From Geosiphon pyriformis (taxonomy: Eukaryota > Glomeromycota > Glomeromycetes > Archaeosporales > Geosiphonaceae): a stretch of DNA of 64,000 bases. The position numbers were made by a program, and so were the translations under genes. Shown here in pieces: positions 13,001-22,690 of the stretch. Position 1 is the stretch's first letter; the number at the start of each line of letters is the position of its first letter. The stretch spans positions 8,071 through 72,070 of the forward strand of contig JAAOMT010000307.1 in the NCBI GenBank assembly GCA_016748015.1. Reading direction: 5' to 3'. The notes below the pieces were generated by a model. The model saw only the letters and a list, made by a program, of their open reading frames with translations, made no database searches and was not told the origin of the DNA.

Positions 13001-13745
13001 GTTTTAATTTTAAAATTGTTTGAAATTCATATTTAGGTTTTAATAATAAATTAAATAATCTAATTGTTTGTTAATTGTTACTTAGTAAATTGTACAAATG
13101 TCATATTTAAAACTTTTTAATATTAAATACTAAATTTAATACTGTTAATTCTAAATTAGCTAAAATTAGAAAAGTATATTATGTGCTTAAACTTATTAAA
13201 TCTTGACAAATTAAAGTTGTAAAAATTTATGCTATTATTAATAAAAGAATAAAAAGTTTCAAAATCAATAAAAATTATACTATTAAAAATATTTTAAAGT
13301 GTATTTTTTGAAAAATAGTTTTAAATTATTTGGTAAATAGTAAAAACTTGGTACTAAAGTCTAAGAAAATTAAGTTTAAAGTTGATTTAATTATAAAAAA
13401 ATAAACAAAAAAGTATAAAATATTGGGAATTATTCTTAATATTTGGTGTTAATAGTATTTGTTTTTACTTTATATAGCTGACAACACTTTTTTTTAAAGT
13501 TATAAATATGATTAAATTTAATAAAATAATAAAAATTATAATAAATCTGCCAAATAGAAAAGCTATATAAATAAAAAAGATTTTAATTAATACTAAACTT
13601 ATTGCTTTAATTAAAACTGCTTAAAAAATCTTTTTTAAAATTTTATTTGACAGAATTTTTTTAGTTTACAGTAAGTTTAATATTAAAAAATATAACTACA
13701 ATAAACTTTTTCTATAATTATACTTTTTAGTCAACATATTTATAG
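10030..13745 (+). mobile_element. LINE C: heavily decayed non-LTR retrotransposon
   Basis: Translated similarity to LINE A runs collinearly through this stretch despite about 80-85 percent A+T. ORF1: VCKSFVLDINL, KLKAVRNFFFNINNFGK and IIKSIKMQL at 10.2-10.6 kb correspond to VYKSFTLDIDL, KKVNFVRKIF and FIKLIKMQLVGLW of A. A second ORF1 part at 11.48-11.6 kb (IYVKKSASVI) matches IYEKKSAPVS of A. ORF2: FVILGSDFNKNN at 12.43-12.47 kb is the endonuclease GDFN motif, KIRKVYYVLK near 13.16 kb matches KVRKSYCSLK, and the RT start ALIKTA.KIFFKILFDRI is at 13.60-13.67 kb. A non-coding insert at about 11007-11420 splits ORF1. Similarity is lost after 13745. The 5' end is approximate. Confidence 0.75.
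11007..11420 (+). mobile_element. Non-coding module inserted in LINE C ORF1 (short version)
   Basis: After the decayed zinc-knuckle region the ORF1 similarity breaks, and about 410 bases match the insert of LINE B at 27385-27830. The order is the same: AAGCTCT followed by TTTATACAA and TTGTTATA, a degenerate tandem block spaced 21-23 bp (unit like TGTAAACTATAGATTATTTT), GGTTATATTTGTGTTA, then ATTAATTAAATAATAATT. ORF1 similarity resumes near 11478. The copy is more A+T-rich than that in B. It has no coding capacity and no clear terminal repeats. Confidence 0.55.
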
Positions 13746-15420
13746 TAACTATAAAAAAACAAGACTATAAAAATAATCAATATTTTGTTATATAAGCTAT
13801 ATATTATATGCATAATATAATAATTAATTAAATATATTAAATATTTATAAAACTATATTAAAAAGTTTTAAAATTAATAAATAATAAATTGAATATTTTT
13901 GTCTTTGTTTTTAAATTTTTTATTAATATGTTTAAATTTTTTAAGTTAAATAATAGAATATTAATAATATTAATCAACTAGTTATTTAATTTTAAAAAAT
14001 TTAAACATATTAATAAAAAATTTAAAAACAAAGACAAAAATATTCAATTTATTATTTATTAATTTTAAAAGTTTTAAGAAAATTTGAACCAATTTTTTTA
14101 CTATATTGCTCTTTACAATAATGTAATATATTTTTAAGTACAATTATATCTTAATTTATAGATAATAAAAACAAAGATTCATTTTTATTTTCTTAATTTT
14201 TATCTGTATTAAAATCTTTATTATATTTATTATTATAAGATTTATAATTTTATTTTTTAAAATATAAGTAAACAATAATTCAAACTTATTAATATTAATA
14301 TACTTAATAAGAATTTGTATTTTTTATAGAAGTTCTTGTTTAATATTTAATAAATAAATTAACATTTGGCTATTTTCTAAAATTTTGTAGTATCAATAAT
14401 TTTGAATTATAGTTATTATTATTGCTGATTATATATTAATAGAAAGTTAATTATATTTTTTAATATTATTTTAGTGCTAAAATTTTTGCTATAATATTAA
14501 TTAATAAGATAAAAAAACAACTTTTAGTATTATGTCTTAAAAAATATAATAATTGTTATATTTAATAATTATAAATAAGATATTGTATTAAATAGTAAGT
14601 ATTTAATTGTAATATTAAATAATATAAAAATTTTCTATTATAGAAACCGGTATTATTAAACAATAATAAAAGTTTTTTTTGTAATGTATTTTTTATTTAA
14701 TAAATTAAGTTATTTACTAAAAATATTTGTTTATATCTATGTTTTTATATTATAGTAATAAATAATTAGAAGTATATTTATATTAATATTATGAAAATAT
14801 TATAGTTTTACAGCTTTATTAATAATTAAAAACTGTAACTTGATATTAAATATTGTATTATAAATAAAAAGTATAATAATTCAAATTTTATTATACTTAA
14901 TATCAAAAATAAATCTTATTATTAAAGTTGTATTTAATAGTATTTTAAAAAATAATGTTATTTTATTAGTATTATAAATATTATTTAAATTATATTTACC
15001 AATAATTTTGTGTAGTCATTTTTATTTTTTTGGTAAAATTTCTAAAAAAACATTATTTGTTATACTATATATCTTAATATAATACAAATTATATTATTTT
15101 TTAAATTTTTTTAATCAACTATTAAATATTTTAAAGTTATTTATTTTTAAAAACTTTTGAGCAAACTTAAGTGTTTTTATTTGTAAAATATTTTTAATAA
15201 AAATACAGTTAATAGTTAGTGTTTTAAATATCTGTTTTTTTAGTGCATTATTTATTTTTAAAAATATTTTTTTCTTATTTTTTGTTAATTAATTAAAGTT
15301 ATCAAATATATTTTTTTCAATCTATTAGTTTAATTTCACAAGTATTTGTTATAATAAAGTGATCAATTTTTAGATTGAATATTTTAATTAATCTGTTTGC
15401 TAAATATTAAGAATGTTTTA
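13746..15420. other. AT desert containing a long perfect inverted repeat
   Basis: Between the end of recognisable LINE C and the poly(A) tail of LINE A. Apart from the 79-bp inverted repeat at its left end, nothing was recognised. It may hold the rest of LINE C decayed past alignment. Confidence 0.5.
13866..14070. repeat. Perfect 79-bp inverted repeat with 47-bp spacer
   Basis: Left arm 13866-13944 and right arm 13992-14070 are exact reverse complements over 79 bases. They share the landmarks GTCTTTGTTTTTAAA and its complement TTTAAAAACAAAGAC. After a small interior mismatch, eight more bases pair inside the spacer (TTAAATAA with TTATTTAA). As RNA or single-stranded DNA it would fold into one long hairpin. 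It has no coding capacity. The origin is unknown: a fold-back element, or a recent inverted duplication. Confidence 0.9.
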
Positions 15421-15440
15421 ATTTTTTTTTTTTTTATTAA

Positions 15441-15558
15441 TTTAACGAGCGAAGTCCAAACACTGCCTAGTGACAATACATCAAAATAATGATCTATACT
15501 AGGTGTGAATTATGCTTTTTCTACACATGATTAGTCACTCAAGCCAGCCAGGACTATA
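15441..15558 (-). other. 3' untranslated terminus of LINE A
   Basis: The minus strand reads CTGGCTGGCTTGAGTGAC, then an AT-richer middle, then GTGTTTGGACTTCGCTCG just before the poly(A). The same order of blocks is seen at the 3' ends of B, D and E. Such a conserved 3' end is what the reverse transcriptase of a LINE would recognise to start copying; that role is inferred. Confidence 0.75.
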
Positions 15559-18500
15559 CTATATATCTATATACACAGAAACCAAATTACCTATACCTAA
15601 GAAAAACTGACAGGAACTATACAACCCAAAACTAACACCAAACACATCATCAATACCAAGCAATCTAATCACATGGGCTGAAAGCATTAACATGCCACCG
15701 AACACTGAGACAGGAATCAAACCATCATGAAGAATCAGACTGTGTTTTTTCATAAAAGCACAATGTTTAGAGCAGACCAACCAAATATTATTTCTAAAGA
15801 CAGGCACAAACCACGAACAAATTCAACCACTTTATCATACACAGTCTTAGAGTTATCAAAGCAAAAAGTGGCTTCTTGGTACCAATTCACAAGCACAAAA
15901 CCTTTGCACAATAAAACAACCAGTTCCAAATCAGTTAAACAATTGGATAACATTTGTGACACATAAGAGGAGGCATAGGATAATCCAAAAACAGCTCTCC
16001 AAGCAGAAGCAGAATCAACGAACAATTGAAGCTGAGCAGTTGCATCAAATACACAAGAGAAAATATGGTCCAACACTTTGATATTGTCACAATACAGACA
16101 TATCACATTGGAGTAACATTTATTGTAGAAATGTTTGCAAATAGCAACAGGCAGTCTATAATGTAAAGCTTTCATAAAATAAGAATGGGAGCCAACAGAG
16201 TGGCAACTTGTAAAGCCAGCAGCTATATAAGAGTCAGAATGTCAAACAAGAGATAATTTAAACCAATCAATATCTGTACACAGACAACTGTCCACAATTT
16301 TGGCACCAGAGCCTAGTTCCCAGCATGCACAATAGATAGACTGAAAAACATTATGAACAAAGTGTCTAGAGTTTCCAGAAACAACACTATTATTAGCCAA
16401 AACAACATATTTCTTAAGCCAGAAAGGAGAAGTCAGTTTGAATAAGAAGAAACACCAGCAAACAAGTCAGTCCAATCATTGTTTAAAATATCTGAATGTC
16501 TTTTAATCTTATACCAGCCAACATTCAAATTCCTTTTACATATGATGCTAGCAATGTGTTAATGTTCAACCCAACATTTGTTCCAAAAATCTAAAGCCGA
16601 CAACAATAATTCAGTTTTACACACATCCAAAGCAGCTTGGCTGTCAGAGAATAGATAGACTGAATTCAAACTAGACACACACTTAAGGGCCAACACAATG
16701 ACCTGAAGTTCTGTCAATATAGAAGACATCATGTCAGTTAGCTCTACTCCAAGACCTAAGTTAATGTTCTCAAAAAATGCAGCAATACCAGCTTTCATAT
16801 TAACACTCCTCAAATTACAAAGAAAACCATCCGTGTATACAGAAAAGCCAGAGACACCAATGCCAGACAATCAATCATGCACTAATCTAAACTCATGAGA
16901 TTCAAGAATTTTCTTTGCAACAGCATCATCCAGAGGGAAGGAACAGACATCAAGAGAACCAGCATTATAGAAATACTGAACAGCAGTAACAAACCAGACA
17001 GGAACAAGACCATGTGAGTCAAGTCTCTTCCACTGCTTGAAAGTTTTCCAGTCGAAGACAGCACTATTCCAGCACTAAAGCTGCTCAACAAAAGCAATTC
17101 CATAATAATGAAGAGAGAAAAAGCACCTGAAATACATTAACTCACTAAAGATACCAGATAAAAGAGTTCCACACCAGAAGCAAAAAGCATTACACATAAG
17201 ATTGTCCAAAAATAAACCAGAACTGAGAAAGATCCGAACCACACTTGCCAAGAAGTTGTTCAAAGAATTAACATTAATACGAACTGGAGAACACAAGGAA
17301 TGTACAAGACACCAACTTAAAACCTATAAGTCATGCAATCTATGCATAAACAATTGGCCCAAAATTCCAACAGAGTTAGTAAAGCATATTACAGTAGCAA
17401 TCTTGTCTTTGGCTTGGATTTGCTCAAAAGTTTTTAAGCCATAAAATAAGGAGTGGTACAAGACATCATTAAGAAAGTCTAGGAGCAGACTCGATTTCAA
17501 TTTCAGACCTTTCTGAATTAAAACATCCCACTTTTGGCACATACTAACAGAAACAAAGCTAAACTAGGTCCTGTAACTAACAATAGAATAAAGAATCACC
17601 AAAACCAAATAAGAAAACTGTTTGTCTGAAATTGTTTTCCTTAGAACAAAATTGGCAAAAAACCAAACATCCAAATATGCTTTAACCAAGCTAGGCTTAG
17701 ATAACCCATTGGAAGAAAAAAAAATACCCAGATATTGGTGAAATACCCTCTTTTTGATAATAGAAATAGAAGTGCCACTGACAAATAAAAAAAAAGCCAC
17801 CACTCTGCAATTAATTGGAATCACTACAGTTTTGTTGTTGTTGATTGAAATATTATTCATCCTGAAAAATTCACTGGGAACATTGAGAATGTGTTGTGTA
17901 GCTGTCTGATTAGAATCAACTCATATAGTATCATTGACAAAGACATCTGCAGCAAGAAAAAAGGTCAAACTATCTTGGAAATCTATGTGATTAGTCTTGA
18001 CAACATAATATGAATTCAGTCTATAACCACATACTGCTTCTTGTCTTTTTACTTCACACAACAAAGTGTTGTAAAAAATATGCCAAAAGAGAGATAAAAA
18101 TACTTCCCCTTAATTCAAGCCATCATGAACACTATAACCATCAATCAATCCAAAATTGGTTATCACTTTGTTCATGCAGTCATTGTAAATACTCCCAAAA
18201 AATCTTATGAATCTACTGCACATTTTGATTCTGACCAAACTCCTCCTTAGATGTTCTTAACCAACCAAGTTATATGCTTTCCTCATGTCTTACAAAACTA
18301 ACCAAAATTCACAATTTTTTTCTAAAGTATTTTCTATTACTAAACCAATAGCAAAAATAAGAGACTGTATTGTTGTACCTTTAAGAACTGAGAAGTTGTT
18401 ATCATGAAGAATGTTATACTTACTATATGCCACAGAGATCCTATCAAAAAAAATCTTAGAAAAAATTTTATGGGCAGTTTCAATCAGTGCTATGGGTTGG

Positions 18501-20230
18501 GTATTCATAAAAACTCCCTCTCAATCATAGAGTTTAGAAATCATAGACACCCAAGCCTCCTTTCAAAGACCCAGAACAGATTTACAAATCAAACAAAAGT
18601 TCAAAAGCACCAAAAACAAATCCAAAACAGACCTGTCGCAATGTTTTTATAGCTCATTTGTAATACCAGAAAGGCAAGCAGCTTTATTATCAGGCAAACT
18701 CAAAACCACACCAAGAAATTTTTCCATCTCAATTGGGTACATAACATTTAAAAAAGCATTGTCAAAGACATATTTCAAAGATTAAAATTGGCAATGCCAT
18801 TCATCTGAAATATTGTTTACTATCATACACTTTCTGGTTCTCCATAATTCTATTGACATGAAATTTAACCAGATCAGGCTTCAAAATGAGGTTCTTATTC
18901 ACAACCAGATAATCCAATGTGACTTTGTAAAATGGCCGCTCAAGTACACTTCTAATAGTTTGGCCCTTATTCAACTCAAAGTTTTTCATCCTTTTGTCAA
19001 TTGCTAGCCTGATTTGAGAGTCCCTAGCATGTTTCAATTCCATCATCTTGAGGGAACAATAAGACTTTCTAACTTTTGCCAAAGCTGATCTGATAGCATC
19101 AAAATAAGATCCCAAAAGAAAAAAAAATTTGATAGCAGAAGCATTAATAGAGTCCAAAGACACCCAAACATCTAACAAAGAAATAAACTCATTAGATGAC
19201 ACAGAATGCAAAGCCTTTACCAGCTTAGAAACCAAAAATTCTAATCTATAATAGTGAAAAGAACACTTGATAAAACTACTATCAAAATCTTTAAACCAGG
19301 TCTTTAAGAAAACTTCATTTGCTGAAAAACAAATGGCTTTGCAAACAACACTCCACATGTTGTCCAGATTAGATGAACAATAAGAACCAGTAAACTCATC
19401 AGAAAACATGGCAAAATTATCACGAAATGCAGTCCTATACCACTTCTATTTAACTCCATCAGCATTTTTGACATTAAATTTCTGCCTGTTTCTATTGGCT
19501 TGAACATAAATAGCTCTCAAAACAGGATCTAAAATTCTACCAAGACCAATTGTAATCTGAACAGAACTATAATCAGTGCTAAAGAACTTATCTATATCCA
19601 CAACACACTCATTAATTAAAGCATTACTCAAACTTTGTGAAACAAAAATGTAATTAATGGTCTTTTTAACACCCCTAGAATTTTTCCAAGTAGAAGCCTT
19701 AATGTAAGAACTATTAATCAATATATTGACTAGATCTAGATCCACACACTTACTATTACTAAAGTTACATTTGTTTCCATCTTTATTAAAATCACCACTT
19801 AAAATAACAAAAGTACTCTTATTACAAGCTCTAACTATAAAAAAATTGACAAGACCAGCCTGAATTATATGCTTATTCAGAAAAGCCTCTACATATAAAC
19901 CCAACACAAAAACAGATTGTTTGTTTTTAAATAGCAAACAAATCATTAAAAGTCTACCTCGAATCTCAAAGATTTTTGAAACATGTTTGGCTAAATTTTC
20001 ATTCATGATTAAAGTGACGTCCACACCTAAAAACCCAGCATCCAGATCTGAAGTAAACATTCTCACACCAGGAAACTTATTTGCAATCCAAGACTTAATG
20101 CTGGAGCGAAGCTTAGTCTTAGTAACTATTGAAATGTTATTATTTAAAACTGTGTACCATCTAATAATGTCATCCTGCTTGGCAAGAACATTTATATCTT
20201 TAATATTACAAATAGCAATTTTCCAAGCTA
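15559..20230 (-). pseudogene. LINE A ORF2: endonuclease, reverse transcriptase, RNase H (broken)
   Basis: Pieces in several frames line up as one APE-RT-RNase H protein. Endonuclease (20.2-19.4 kb): TKTKL, LSGDFNKDGN and STDYSSVQ, where the family's catalytic Asp-His pair reads Asp-Tyr. Reverse transcriptase (18.5-17.6 kb): IALIETAHKIFSKIFFDRI, DMRKAYNLV (motif A), a GL..GE motif B region and FVNDTI in place of the FxDD motif C. RNase H (16.87-16.57 kb): VYTDGFL, LTELQVIVLAL and LFSDSQAALD keep the Asp-Glu-Asp triad. Near the C-terminus, CLYCD and DHIFSC form a CCHC zinc-binding motif. The protein ends in GIGNLVSVYIDI at 15559. Numerous TGA and TAG codons replace Trp and Gln, so no product is expected. 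Confidence 0.85.
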
Positions 20231-20240
20231 AACTACTTAT

Positions 20241-20575
20241 TAAGGAAGAGAAAAAGTTATCATACTACTGCCAGAACAAAAAAAGTCCAATTTATTTAAT
20301 ATTGCCTTAACAGAATTCTCTAGAACTGCCAAGTTAGCCTTCAGACCACCTATTTTTGCAGTTAAAACATGAGAACCACTTGGAAAAATGTCCTAGGAGA
20401 TGGTAGTGACCACACTAGGCACAGGAAAAATGAACAATGGAGTATTAACAGCCATGTTCAGCACTGGATTATGTTTGGAGGTGGATGGAACAGTAAAACT
20501 TACTGACAAAACAGCCAGCAATCTGTCTAGTTTATGCAAAATATTGGCTACTGGAAATAAGATGACCAGGGATTT
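20241..20575 (-). pseudogene. LINE A: second, 5'-truncated ORF1 C-terminus
   Basis: Starting near 20575 the minus strand reads KSLVILFPVANILHKLD, then FIFPVPSVVTTIS and TAKIGGLKANLAVLENSV. These match the C-terminal third of ORF1 in LINE B (SLELLAEQVSGILKKL, FSFPPITVI, TTKVGGLESKIIALDAVV). It directly follows the truncated first ORF2 in the same strand and leads into the complete ORF2. It is therefore the 5' end of a second LINE copy joined to the first. Confidence 0.8.
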
Positions 20576-20838
20576 GGAAACTCTATACACATGCTTGGCC
20601 AGAGTAATGTCCATAATAATAGCCACACCTGAACCAAGATAACCCGAATCTGAACCAGAAATAAAAACCCTAACACCAGCAAACTTATCAGCAATTTACG
20701 AATGAACTTTACCCTTTAACTTCGTTTTTGTAATTATTGAAACCATATTGTTCATGCTCATGTGTCAATGAATAATGTCGGCTTGCTTAGAAGAATTATT
20801 CATCCCTCTAACATTGCATGTAGCTATTTTCTACACAA
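20575..20838 (-). pseudogene. LINE A: truncated first ORF2 (endonuclease start only)
   Basis: Reads KIATCNVRGMNNSSKQADII, TKTKLKGKV and GSDSGYLGSGVAI, then KHVYRVS, and breaks off after about 85 residues where similarity switches to ORF1 sequence. The matching residues in LINE B are KIATCNIRGMNN, TETKLKGRI and GLDSGYLGVGVVI. Two stops fall at Trp positions. In LINE B the ORF2 ATG overlaps the ORF1 stop (ATGA); here that site is ATAA, so the ORF2 start is lost. Confidence 0.8.
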
Positions 20839-20845
20839 AACTGCT

Positions 20846-22644
20846 TATTGAAAAGAAGATAAAGGAGGCACAATACCAGTTGAACTCAAACCATCCAAAC
20901 GAGCTGTAAGGCTCATCACTGAAGCAGAAAGTCCTGCAAAAATGGATTCCAATTTCTTTACTTCAAAAAAAGCAGACAAATTAGGCTTCAGAGCAGTCCC
21001 ACCATTAATGGTCCCACTTGAACCCTCTCCTATCACTACATCACCCACATGATCCTGTAATGAAGGGGTCACTGGTGGCCTACATTCAGGGCTAGGCTGG
21101 GAAACCACTGGCCCAAGTGAATCCAACCTCTGAGCCAACTCACCAATTTGTTCTACGAGACTAGTGAGACTGCTTTCAATATTCTTCAAATGGTCTTCCA
21201 ATTCACCATTAACAGTCGGAAGAGGTTTATCATAATTTATGGAACCAGATTGAACTGAACCACCAAAAAACACTATTAGAAGTGGTTTACCAACCATGAA
21301 GGCCCAAGTATTTTCACCGAAAGCCAAAGGATGAGAAACAGGAGCAGATTTTTTTTCATATATCTTTGCCAAATAAAACTAATTCTGAGTTGAGAGAGGA
21401 GCTCTTTTGCTCCTAGGATTTGAGAACACACCAGCAGTACAACAAGTGAAAGAAGTATGACCAGAATTTTTGCAAATTGAGCACAGTACAGCAGTTAAAC
21501 AAGACCATCAAAGACCAACACCTTTTATAACAGGAGTGTTTGCCATTGTCTAAATAAGGCTACTCTCAAAATCAAAGCACACAGTGACACAGTGTGCCTG
21601 AACATAACTAACAGAACTGTATTCAATAACACATGTTTTCCCACTGACTGAACCAATGAAGTCCCAAAAATTATAAGTGTTGGTGCCCATGGAGAGAGTA
21701 TAAAGCAAAGCCCTAAACTCGTCTCTGGCATCCCATGTTTGTTTGTCGACATCGGCCCAGGCCACATACACCACATCTTTCCCAATAAGGATGGATCACT
21801 TAGCTGCCAAAAGATCAGCCTGGTTTTGATCCTTCAATTTGACAATCGTCTTTTGCCATAAACCCACCAACTGCATCTTGATCAACTTAATAAACTCAAA
21901 TTCAGAAATGGCTGCACGCACTGCCTCAGTAGAAGTTCCCACAGGAATTTCTTTTAACACAATTGCCCAATTTGTATAATTGTTGATAGGGTGCTTAAGA
22001 TTAGTGTTTACCACAATACCATGATCATTTGCCAACTGTGCAGCTGCTATCATTGTCTTCTCAGAAGTGAAAGATGCCTGGATGATTCCACCAAATTTTG
22101 AGAAGGTAGAGGCCCCTCCAAAACCATTTACACCTGAAAAAATTTTTCTGACAAAATTGACTTTTTTCTAAGAGGATTTTCCAGCTACCACTACAAGATC
22201 AATATCTAAAGTAAAGGATTTGTAAACAGGCACTTGAACGGATGATTTGACTGAAAGAGGAGATGGAAAAAGAAGAGAATCATCCAACACATCATTTTCT
22301 GCATCGACAGTATTATAATTAATCACACCCAGTGGCTTTCCTAACATTTTCTTAGTCTTCACATGCAAACCCTTTGGTGTTTGATCAGGATCCTCTCCCG
22401 CAAAAGGACCATTATCATCATAGTCTACACTGGTTTCTTCAACCAAGCATTTTTTTTTTATGTTAATACTCTCAGATTCTATAGTGTCACTATTCTCAGA
22501 ACCTCATAAATGAGCACCAAGAGCTTTGGCAGCAACTCCTTTATTATCAATATTCTCTTTCAACACACCTTCCTTCTTCTTCTTCCTTGATACAACAGCC
22601 TTGAAACCACCCTCAGAACCAAAAGCTTTAATGGTTTTCTTCAT
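20846..22644 (-). pseudogene. LINE A ORF1: nucleic-acid-binding protein with zinc knuckle (broken)
   Basis: The ATG at 22642-22644 starts MKKTIKAFGSEGGFKAVVS. An acidic N-terminal region (CLVEETSVDYDD) is followed by a basic, RRM-like core (IKLIKMQLVGLWQK, ALLYTLSMGTNTYNFWDF) and a CX2CX4HX4C zinc knuckle, CSICKNSGHTSFTC, near 21.47 kb. A long C-terminal tail ends PPLSSFQ. In-frame stops occur at about five sites; at SILIG the stop is TGA where LINE B keeps Trp. No nested insert is present after the knuckle, unlike B and C. ORF1 proteins of this kind coat the LINE RNA; that role is family knowledge. Confidence 0.8.
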
Positions 22645-22690
22645 AACAACTGACTATTTTACTTTTATAATTGGCAGTATTATTTATATT

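Larger units (their letters stand above)
15421..22690 (-). mobile_element. LINE A: chimeric non-LTR retrotransposon with two ORF1/ORF2 junctions
   Basis: On the minus strand: ORF1 (22644 to 20846), the first part of ORF2 (to about 20575), then a jump back into the C-terminal part of a second, diverged ORF1 (about 20575-20241), followed by a full ORF2 with endonuclease, reverse transcriptase and RNase H (20230-15559), a 3' untranslated region and a poly(A) tail (the T run at 15421-15436). Many stops and frameshifts make it dead. It ends in the family's 3' terminal sequence GTGTTTGGACTTCGCTCG. Base content is normal compared with the surrounding desert, so it is younger than copies C and D. The 5' boundary is taken from the composition change. 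Confidence 0.85.

Noticed and set aside
13866-14070. Reading the inverted repeat as a tRNA or structured RNA gene
   Set aside because: The arms are A+T-rich with no tRNA-like D/T-loop consensus and no A/B box; only the symmetry is notable.
15727-15966. Plus-strand reading frames within LINE A (also near 17202, 18010, 18404, 19921, 20400)
   Set aside because: They are antisense to recognised ORF1/ORF2 sequence and have no family resemblance.
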